Positions 1-5,518 of a stretch of 13,401 nucleotides of DNA are shown here, piece after piece. Location: NCBI GenBank assembly GCA_002401545.1, contig NVTJ01000070.1:197-13597 (forward strand), read 5' to 3'. A program made the position numbers and the translations under genes. Origin of the DNA: Alphaproteobacteria bacterium (lineage in GTDB: Bacteria > Pseudomonadota > Alphaproteobacteria > Sphingomonadales > Emcibacteraceae). The notes under the pieces are model-generated. The model was not told the origin of the DNA. It saw only the letters and a list, made by a program, of their open reading frames with translations, and ran no database searches. Position 1 is the first letter of the stretch. Every line of letters starts with the position of its first letter.

Positions 1-529
1 CCCAGCCATAATCCCCCCAATCCTCAATACCAATAGTCAGATCAAGATCACCGTCACCATCATAATCCACATACCGCCACTGATTGATACGAAGTCTGCG
101 CGGATGGACATTGGCAAGAAATTTTCCGCTGGCAACCGGTGTCTCCAGACCAGTTGTCGCATAATCCGGGAATTCCAGATTGCGCACAGCAACGATCACC
201 CTGCCATCCACATAGCTCGGCGTGATATTATAATAACCACGGGAAATCCGGCGGCCATCCTTAAAGACAGGGAATTTATTGTTTGCGGTATCGCCAGTGA
301 CATTCTCGAACACATAGGTTCCATTGGATGGTTTGTCGGCGATACTTATGATCAGGTCATAATCACCGTCCCCATCCGCATCCATGGGAACAGGCCACGG
401 CGATAGCCCGACACCCAGGTCAACCACAAGACCCGGATTATTATACTGGACGCGCTGCAAACGGTCTTCCGCTGCCACGGAATGGATTAACAATATAAAA
501 AGGACTGGCAGGATGTAAGCAATTCTCAA
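1..529 (-). CDS. Exported FG-GAP/VCBS-repeat protein (N-terminal part, cut by window edge)
   Basis: Reading leftward from a TTG codon at 529-527 gives 176 open codons to the window edge. The first residues (LRIAYILPVLFILLIHSVAA, then ED) form a typical Sec signal peptide, so the protein is probably periplasmic, outer-membrane or secreted. Two Asp-rich calcium-binding loops of the FG-GAP/VCBS type follow: MDADGDGDYDLIIS near residue 47 and VDYDGDGDLDLTIG near residue 155. Such repeats form beta-propeller blades, often in surface proteins or in proteins attached to carbohydrate-active enzymes; the rest of this protein lies outside the window, so its function is unknown. The TTG start is chosen because GGAGA sits 7 nt upstream, an in-frame TAG stop lies about 40 nt further upstream with no ATG or GTG between, and the signal peptide begins exactly here. 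It is divergent from the ARH operon and may share its regulation. Confidence 0.82.
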   Translation of the reverse strand, partial: MRIAYILPVLFILLIHSVAAEDRLQRVQYNNPGLVVDLGVGLSPWPVPMDADGDGDYDLIISIADKPSNGTYVFENVTGDTANNKFPVFKDGRRISRGYYNITPSYVDGRVIVAVRNLEFPDYATTGLETPVASGKFLANVHPRRLRINQWRYVDYDGDGDLDLTIGIEDWGDYGW

Positions 530-709
530 ATTTATTCTCCAAATCGATCTTTGAACGATGGACTATTTGTATATGTCACTGAAAGGTAGTTTCTGCTATC
601 TATTGAATGAATAAAACCTGATGAAGGTAGCTTCAAACACTCTTTTTTGTTTCTTTTCAGTTCTTTGAAAGCATCTGATTTACTATCCTTTGAAACTCCC
701 GAAACTATA

Positions 710-737
710 TTGAATAACAGGTACATTGTAATATAGT
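710..737 (+). promoter_or_regulatory. Candidate sigma-70 promoter for the ARH operon
   Basis: TTGAAT (710-715), a 16-nt spacer and TATAGT (732-737) resemble -35 and -10 boxes, with 4/6 and 5/6 matches to consensus. Transcription would start near 744 and leave a leader of about 48 nt before the GTG start at 792. The assignment is by pattern only. Confidence 0.45.
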
Positions 738-755
738 TATTTACATAATGTACCT
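719..755. promoter_or_regulatory. 9-bp perfect inverted repeat around the ARH promoter -10 box, probable operator
   Basis: AGGTACATT (719-727) and AATGTACCT (747-755) are exact reverse complements separated by 19 bp. Half-site centres are 28 bp apart. The candidate -10 box at 732-737 lies between the arms and the right arm lies just downstream of the predicted start, the geometry expected of a repressor site. No regulator gene is adjacent, so the binding protein is unknown. Confidence 0.45.
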
Positions 756-791
756 CAGCAACTGTTCCCGGGTACGAGGAAAGAAAATTCA

Positions 792-2162
792 GTGATTATT
801 CGATATATAGACCCTCTTGAACGACTTGAATATGAGATTAATCAACGGCGGGAAGAAGGAAGTGAATTCAATGATATAATGAGCGCTTTCCAAAAATTAC
901 GCCTTGAACCGGCAGAAGAGGCACGCCCAAAGGCATATGAAATATTGTCCAGACTGATGATTAAAGATACCACTACGCCGAACAAACCCTCTGATGAGCC
1001 TGATGACCTAAATATAATCCGGCAAACGGCTTTAATTAACCACCCTGGCCACACACTGAATGAATCGGAGCTTTATGATAAAATTCTAGGGGGATGGCTT
1101 GGCCGTTCTGCTGGTTGTTTGCTGGGAAAACCGGTTGAACGCCATATGCGGCCTGCCCTCAGGGAAATGCTCGAATCCAACAAGGAATGGCCCCTTGATA
1201 ACTATTGGACTGAAGTGGGAATGTCATTGGAAATTTTAGGCCGCTATCCCTGGAAACAGCGTCTGGGATATGAAAGCCTGCGAGAAAATATTACCTGTAT
1301 GCCGGAAGATGATGACCTGAATTATGTCATGCTGAATCTTCATATTATGGAAAAATATGGTTACGACTTTACCAGCAATGATGTGGCAACAGAATGGTTA
1401 ACCAACTTGCCTGCATTTCAGGTATTTACAGCCGAACGTGTCGCTTACTTTAATTTATTAGAGGGGCGCGACGTCCCGGACTCCGCCACCCATATGAATC
1501 CGTTCCGTGAATGGATTGGCGCTCAGATCAGAGCAGACCTCTGGGGGTATGTTTGCCCCGGCGACCCGATGCTGGCAACAGAATTAGCCTGGCGTGACGG
1601 GCGGATCAGTCACACCCGCAATGGCATATACGGCGAAATATTTTATGCCGCCCTTATTGCTATGGCGTTTATAGAAAATGACCCGCGTAAATTGATAGAA
1701 GCCGCCCTGACCTATATCCCTTCTAATTCCCGTATGGCAAAAGCCATTGGCATTATACTCACTCTCCCCATAGGTTCCATGGACTGGGAAGATGTCCTTG
1801 ACAAACTGCAAGAGCATTTCGGGGCCTATCATTGGGTGCATAGTATAAATAATGCCGCCCTCACCGTGGCCGCATTACTCGCGGGGGATGGGGATTATGA
1901 AAAGACCATCTGTTACACAGTGATGGGCGGTTGGGATACGGATTCCAACGGTGCTACGGCAGGATCCATCATTGGTATCATTCAAGGGGCCAAGGCCCTG
2001 CCTGAAAAATGGACAGGCCCCCTCAACAACAGGATACGATCAAGCCTGGGAAATTTTGACAATTCTAATTTCACCGACCTCGCACAACGTACATTCATTG
2101 TTACTCAAAGGCCTGTAGATCAAACTTCAACAGGCTCGCATCACCACACTGACGATTTTTAA
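792..2162 (+). CDS. ADP-ribosylglycohydrolase (ARH) superfamily protein, long form with atypical metal motif
   Basis: This 456-residue protein belongs to the ARH/DraG-like family, all-alpha dinuclear-metal hydrolases that cleave N- or O-glycosidic bonds of ADP-ribose or related nucleosides. The ARH core begins near residue 96 (YDKILGGWLGRSAGCLLGKPVE); about 95 residues precede it and have no recognised domain. The usual N-terminal S/T-D-D-T ligand motif appears here as PEDDDLNY (E172-D175). The C-terminal ligand motif is intact as GGWDTDSNGATAG (D382, D384). The segment IGAQIRADLWGYVCPGDP, followed by LAWRDGRISHTRNGIYG, matches a bacterial subfamily sometimes found in sugar or nucleoside catabolism loci. 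The GTG start at 792 is supported by GAGGAAAG about 11 nt upstream. It is cotranscribed with the downstream paralogue, with a 13-nt gap. Cytosolic location is inferred from the lack of a signal peptide. The substrate is unknown; protein de-ADP-ribosylation and nucleoside hydrolysis are both possible. Confidence 0.88.
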   Translation: MIIRYIDPLERLEYEINQRREEGSEFNDIMSAFQKLRLEPAEEARPKAYEILSRLMIKDTTTPNKPSDEPDDLNIIRQTALINHPGHTLNESELYDKILGGWLGRSAGCLLGKPVERHMRPALREMLESNKEWPLDNYWTEVGMSLEILGRYPWKQRLGYESLRENITCMPEDDDLNYVMLNLHIMEKYGYDFTSNDVATEWLTNLPAFQVFTAERVAYFNLLEGRDVPDSATHMNPFREWIGAQIRADLWGYVCPGDPMLATELAWRDGRISHTRNGIYGEIFYAALIAMAFIENDPRKLIEAALTYIPSNSRMAKAIGIILTLPIGSMDWEDVLDKLQEHFGAYHWVHSINNAALTVAALLAGDGDYEKTICYTVMGGWDTDSNGATAGSIIGIIQGAKALPEKWTGPLNNRIRSSLGNFDNSNFTDLAQRTFIVTQRPVDQTSTGSHHHTDDF

Positions 2163-2175
2163 AAAGGAATATATA

Positions 2176-3150
2176 ATGACATTCGACCTTTCACCGGAAA
2201 ATTATAAGAATAAAGCAGCAGGATGCCTTATTGGTCTCGCTATTGGTGATGCCTTTGGCGATGCGGCCCGTGATCCGGAAAATCAATTCCTTTATGGCAT
2301 CACCATGGATTTCCCGGAAAAACCAACAGGGAGTACTGACGACACCGAATTTGCCTTGCTCACCGCAGAAATCCTGATCCAGTCACAAGGAAACCCGAAC
2401 CGGGAGGATGTTACAAAAGCATGGAAAAAACATGTTATCATTCAAGATAAATTAACCAGAGGTGGTGCCAGCGAACGCGAAGCGGCCACTAATATCCGGC
2501 GCGGCCTGTTGCCGCCAGAATCGGGACAATTTAATACTTATGCCGCAAGTGATGGTGCTGCCATGCGATCATCTCCAGCAGGAATTGTTGCCGCAGGTAA
2601 TCCTGATCGTGCCGCAGATCTGGCCGGACGAGATGCAGAAATCAGTCATTGGGCCGAAGGAATTTGGGGGGCACAAGCCGTAGCGGCTGCTGTTGCGGTC
2701 GCCATGAACGGGGCGAGCGTTGAAGAAATTTTTGCAGAGGGTATGCGTAGAGCCCCCGAGGGAAGCTGGTTGTTACATAATTTCAAAGAAGCACTGGCCC
2801 TTATGGATAACCATGACAGAGATTTACATTCCGTATGGATGAAATTACATCAACTTTTACGTGGTGAATATAAGGCCTCTGTCCCCGAGGCCGTTGTCTC
2901 TGCTTTTTCGGTCTTCCTGCTCACCAAAGGGGATTTTAGAGACGGCATTATTTATTCCGGTAATTTTGGCCGCGATTCAGACACCATTGGTGCCGTTGCC
3001 GGTGCGCTTGCCGGGGCCATGTGCGGCCTTTCCGGCATTCCCCAAGACTGGACGGCGCGGGTGAGAAAACCCAGCGGCACATGTCTTCAGTTCACAGACC
3101 AGCTTGATATTGTTGAGGTTGCCCATAAGTTGACCAACCTGGGGACATAA
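2176..3150 (+). CDS. ADP-ribosylglycohydrolase family protein (canonical ARH fold)
   Basis: This 324-residue ARH family hydrolase carries the complete signature set: AAGCLIGLAIGDAFGD (residues 14-29), the metal ligand motif STDDTE (53-58), ASDGAAMRSSPAG (124-136), AEISHWAEGIWGAQ in the middle, and the second ligand motif FGRDSDTIGAVAGALAGA (264-281; D267, D269). Length and motif order match the usual single-domain enzymes. The start is supported by AAGGA 9-10 nt upstream of the ATG. It lies 13 nt behind the longer ARH paralogue, so both are probably made from one mRNA and act on related substrates in the cytosol. Family members remove ADP-ribose from proteins or hydrolyse ADP-ribosyl compounds; the exact substrate cannot be read from sequence. 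No macrodomain or ADP-ribosyltransferase gene lies nearby, which slightly favours a small-molecule nucleoside or sugar substrate over a toxin-antitoxin role. Confidence 0.92.
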   Translation: MTFDLSPENYKNKAAGCLIGLAIGDAFGDAARDPENQFLYGITMDFPEKPTGSTDDTEFALLTAEILIQSQGNPNREDVTKAWKKHVIIQDKLTRGGASEREAATNIRRGLLPPESGQFNTYAASDGAAMRSSPAGIVAAGNPDRAADLAGRDAEISHWAEGIWGAQAVAAAVAVAMNGASVEEIFAEGMRRAPEGSWLLHNFKEALALMDNHDRDLHSVWMKLHQLLRGEYKASVPEAVVSAFSVFLLTKGDFRDGIIYSGNFGRDSDTIGAVAGALAGAMCGLSGIPQDWTARVRKPSGTCLQFTDQLDIVEVAHKLTNLGT

Positions 3151-3385
3151 AACCAATTCCACTACTAAATTCTCAAGTCACCAATAGGGTTCTGACCCTA
3201 GGGTCAGAACCCTAGGTGCCAGCTATATTGTTCTGAAAAATAACCAGTCGGTATTAATATTTCGCAAGGATATATCGAAAAACAGATTGTCTTTCCAGCC
3301 TGATTAATGTTTTATCATTCATTCGTCCGGCGGATATCACTATAATATCAATCGCCGTTTCCTAAAGATCAAGCGTCAGAAAACC
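3151..3385. other. Intergenic region between the ARH operon and the EamA permease gene
   Basis: This 235-bp spacer contains a perfect 30-bp palindrome (separate entry). I see no small gene and no convincing promoter with both boxes for the downstream permease. Confidence 0.5.
3185..3214. repeat. Perfect 30-bp palindrome (REP-like or bidirectional hairpin)
   Basis: The sequence TAGGGTTCTGACCCT (3185-3199) is followed immediately by its exact reverse complement (3200-3214), with no loop between them. In RNA either strand could fold into a stem of about 13 bp with a 4-nt loop. No U-run follows on either side, so it is not a standard intrinsic terminator. The core GGGTTCTGACCC resembles the GGGTCTGACCC-type palindromes associated in some proteobacteria with REP/Y1-transposase repeat families; that link is an inference from memory. 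It lies 34 bp after the ARH operon stop. Confidence 0.6.
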
Positions 3386-4285
3386 ATGACTGTAATCCGT
3401 GCCAACCTCATCCTCCTGCTAACCGCCTTTATCTGGGGAATATCTTTCATTTTTCAAAAAGATGCCATGGAATATATGGGGCCATTCAGCTTCAATGCTT
3501 TTCGGTTCCTTTTGGGCGGGCTGGTACTTTTACCTCTCATAAGCTGGCGCAATAAAAGAAAGCACAAGACTGAAAAACCATTCTCCCCGGCGACGATAAA
3601 AGGGGCTTTTCTTGCCGGGGCGCTGATTTTTTTCGGGGCCGGATTTCAGCAATATGGCATTCAATATACGACCATTGGAAATACCGGTTTCATTACCGGC
3701 CTCTATATTGTTTTTGTCCCGATCATCAGTATTTTCATGGGCCAGAGATATGGTCATGGCATCTGGTTTGCCGTTGCTATCGCCTGTCTCGGCCTATATC
3801 TGCTGTCGGATATGAATGGCCTCGCCATGGCGCGGGGGGATTTTCTGGTGCTGCTGGGGTCAGTTTTCTGGGCCTTCCATGTGATTGTCATAGGTCATAT
3901 GGCCAAAAGGCATGATCAGATTAAATTTGCCGCTCTCCAGTTTTTTGCCTGTGCAGCTTTCAGCTATCTTGCCGCCCTTTATATGGGGGACAAGGTCATG
4001 CTGCTCACCTTTGATGAGTGGAAATGGATCATCATCAGTGGTATCCTCGCGATCGCTTTTGGATATACCCTGCAGGTGATCGGGCAAACCACCTCTCCCC
4101 CGGCACAGGCTGCCGTAATCATGAGCCTTGAAGCGGTCTTCGCCGCCATCGCCGGATATTTCTACTATGGTGAAATTCTGGAACTGCGGGCTCTGATTGG
4201 CTGCGCCTTAATGTTTGCCGGCTGCCTGCTGACACAGCGCTATCACCCCCTGCCCACAAATAATGCCATCCGTGACAACATATAA
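3386..4285 (+). CDS. EamA/DMT-family inner-membrane permease
   Basis: This 299-residue protein has the drug/metabolite transporter layout: two tandem EamA units (about residues 5-142 and 149-285) with roughly ten hydrophobic helices. The opening LLLTAFIWGISFIFQKDAME and FNAFRFLLGGLVLLPL are the classic first helices. GNTGFITGLYIVFVPIIS ends the fourth-helix region, and SPPAQAAVIMSLEAVFAAIAGYFYYGE in the second unit matches the family's conserved penultimate segment. Members export or exchange amino acids, metabolites or toxic compounds; the substrate is not predictable. The ribosome binding site is weak, but the first helix starts just after the ATG at 3386 and no better upstream start is evident. 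It stands alone between the ARH operon and the convergent TetR gene, so its link to either system is unclear. Confidence 0.9.
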   Translation: MTVIRANLILLLTAFIWGISFIFQKDAMEYMGPFSFNAFRFLLGGLVLLPLISWRNKRKHKTEKPFSPATIKGAFLAGALIFFGAGFQQYGIQYTTIGNTGFITGLYIVFVPIISIFMGQRYGHGIWFAVAIACLGLYLLSDMNGLAMARGDFLVLLGSVFWAFHVIVIGHMAKRHDQIKFAALQFFACAAFSYLAALYMGDKVMLLTFDEWKWIIISGILAIAFGYTLQVIGQTTSPPAQAAVIMSLEAVFAAIAGYFYYGEILELRALIGCALMFAGCLLTQRYHPLPTNNAIRDNI

Positions 4286-4611
4286 TATTAGGCCGTAAAC
4301 TCATAAATATGATACAATTCTGTCTTAAAATAGCCCAAAGAAATACAGGGGCCTGAACGGCAAAAAAGGAACGCCAATTGGATGGATGACAGTTTGACAA
4401 TTTCAGATGCCTTTCCATCCTTTTCCCTGCTTTACGTTTTGTGAATTACTCTTTAATTCTTACCAAATTTGCAGGGGACTGCAAGGGATACGGCAGGTAG
4501 GTTCCTGCATATTTTCGATAGGGCCGTGGAAAATAGAAAAATTTTACATAGCTACTGATAATGGTAGGTTTTGCCTGGATAACTTTATCTGTGATCGAAG
4601 AATGATCCGGT
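4286..4611. other. Intergenic stretch between convergent genes, no gene seen
   Basis: Between the stop codons of the rightward permease gene and the leftward TetR gene I see no coding sequence with a ribosome binding site or recognisable product. One weak hairpin occurs, GCAGG-TAGGTT-CCTGC (4493-4508), followed by ATATTTT. Its stem is only 5 bp, so a terminator call is not justified. Open frames here mostly overlap neighbouring genes in other frames. Confidence 0.5.
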
Positions 4612-5286
4612 TTACGGGGAGCAGGTCATTGAGAATTCTGACGCTGTAGCAAGGATACCGCCAGTGGCATAATCATAAAAAGGGTGCGACATGCGTTCGA
4701 TATCATTGGAAGTATATTTTCCATCTGACAGAATATCAATGCGTTGATTATCGCATACCATATAGAGCATAGTCCCCAGCAAGAACTGAAAACAACAATG
4801 AAGACGAAAATCATCCAGACCCGGGAAAGTCTCTGCCAGTGCCGCGATAAAAGTTTTGGCAACCGGGTCATATTCTTCGCCTATAAATTCTTTGCTCCAG
4901 GTGCGTTGTGCGGCAACCTGTGCGATAAGAACGCAATAATTGCGCCATCCCGGACCGCCATTGTTGCAAAAATCAACCATGGGACCTGCAAACGAGGTAA
5001 CAAGTCCATAAACAGTTTCTCTGGGTTTCTTCGGATTGATTTCAAGCGCGTGCAATTTGGCAAGCCGTGCCTGACTCAGTGGTTGAACACGGCGGCGAAT
5101 AACTTCTAAAAATAATTTCTCTTTACTTTCAAAATGATAATTCACGCTGGCAAGGCGCGTTCCGACCTTTTCAGTGATATCCCGTATAGATGTCCCATAA
5201 TACCCCTTTTCAGAAAAAAGTTGTTCTGCAACATCGAGTAGCTGTTGACGCAAGTCGGCTGATTTTTTGTAACTTTGTTTATTCAT
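4612..5286 (-). CDS. TetR-family transcriptional regulator
   Basis: From the ATG at 5286 this is a 224-residue TetR/AcrR repressor. The N-terminal HTH reads RQQLLDVAEQLFSEKGYYGT, SIRDITEKVGTRLASVNYHF and ESKEKLFLEVIRRR, the complete TetR_N pattern. The C-terminal half (about residues 80-220) holds the ligand pocket; PMVDFCNNGGPGWRNYCVLIAQ suggests a TetR_C_30-like domain. An upstream ATG at 5325 would give 237 residues. I prefer 5286 because GAGG lies 9 nt before it and the added residues are not conserved-looking. It is divergent from the TonB receptor gene, and the spacer holds two similar GATC-centred palindromes, so it probably represses both itself and the downstream uptake and catabolism operon until an inducer, perhaps the imported compound, binds. 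Confidence 0.92.
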   Translation of the reverse strand: MNKQSYKKSADLRQQLLDVAEQLFSEKGYYGTSIRDITEKVGTRLASVNYHFESKEKLFLEVIRRRVQPLSQARLAKLHALEINPKKPRETVYGLVTSFAGPMVDFCNNGGPGWRNYCVLIAQVAAQRTWSKEFIGEEYDPVAKTFIAALAETFPGLDDFRLHCCFQFLLGTMLYMVCDNQRIDILSDGKYTSNDIERMSHPFYDYATGGILATASEFSMTCSP

Positions 5287-5363
5287 ACGCGATAGCCTCA
5301 TCTTCATACTGTGTCTTAATAACATTAAAAATAAGTATCTGTCAGGTTTAAATTTAAGAATAC

Positions 5364-5377
5364 GATACGATCATATC
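5364..5377. promoter_or_regulatory. Putative TetR operator 1
   Basis: GATACGATCATATC is an imperfect 14-bp palindrome centred on GATC (12 of 14 positions symmetric). A related site occurs at 5416-5429. The two centres are 52 bp apart, about five helical turns, and the sites flank the TTGACA box. The adjacent divergent tetR-type gene makes it the natural candidate binder. Confidence 0.55.
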
Positions 5378-5384
5378 GAATTTG

Positions 5385-5413
5385 TTGACAGGGGGAAAAT
5401 ATTATGTCAATAT
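5385..5413 (+). promoter_or_regulatory. Candidate promoter of the receptor operon (perfect -35, weak -10)
   Basis: TTGACA (5385-5390) is a consensus -35 box. At 17 bp spacing the -10 would be CAATAT (5408-5413), a poor match at 3/6. The element lies between the two putative TetR operators, as expected for a repressed promoter. TTGACA is also mirrored by TGTCAA at 5405-5410, so this could instead be a protein-binding inverted repeat or the -35 of an opposing promoter. The leader to the ATG at 5519 would be about 100 nt. Confidence 0.35.
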
Positions 5414-5415
5414 GT

Positions 5416-5429
5416 GGAACGATCGTATC
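5416..5429. promoter_or_regulatory. Putative TetR operator 2
   Basis: GGAACGATCGTATC matches the consensus GATAYGATCRTATC at 12 of 14 positions and shares the 9-mer GATACGATC (on the opposite strand) with operator 1. It lies just downstream of the candidate -10 box, where a bound repressor would block initiation. Confidence 0.5.
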
Positions 5430-5518
5430 ATATTAAGGGAAAAACAAGATACGGCTGGATTGAAGCATAGTTCGCAGAAAAATGAATAAGCAAAGATAAA
5501 TACTAGGGAGAATTAGCC

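Larger units (their letters stand above)
530..791. other. Divergent intergenic region between the VCBS-protein gene and the ARH operon
   Basis: This 262-bp AT-rich stretch separates two divergent genes. It contains a candidate rightward promoter and a 9-bp inverted repeat (separate entries). A 64-codon leftward open frame (726-532) ends 2 nt before the TTG start of the VCBS-protein gene. That frame stays open for about 23 more codons upstream of its ATG, but it has no ribosome binding site or recognisable family, so I do not annotate it as a gene. A decayed gene fragment is possible. Confidence 0.6.

Noticed and set aside
532..726. Leftward 64-codon open frame ending 2 nt before the VCBS-protein start
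   Set aside because: It has no ribosome binding site before its ATG, no recognisable motif, and overlaps the ARH promoter and inverted repeat. The abutting stop codon is suggestive but not enough.
792..3150. ARH pair as a toxin-immunity or DarTG-like defence module
   Set aside because: No ADP-ribosyltransferase, macrodomain or other toxin-like gene is adjacent within the window.
3185..3214. Palindrome as an intrinsic terminator for the ARH operon
   Set aside because: No T-run follows on either strand, so standard Rho-independent termination is not supported.
4119..4418. Leftward 99-codon open frame overlapping the permease end
   Set aside because: It lies largely antisense to the EamA permease gene, whose frame encodes clear membrane helices.
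4493..4508. Small hairpin GCAGG-TAGGTT-CCTGC as a terminator
   Set aside because: The stem is only 5 bp and the following T-run is short and displaced.
4407..4649. Rightward 80-codon open frame
   Set aside because: No ribosome binding site and no family resemblance; its end overlaps the C-terminal codons of the TetR gene on the other strand.
5287..5325. Upstream ATG start giving a 237-residue TetR protein
   Set aside because: The added 13 residues are not typical of the family, and the ATG at 5286 has a better placed GAGG.
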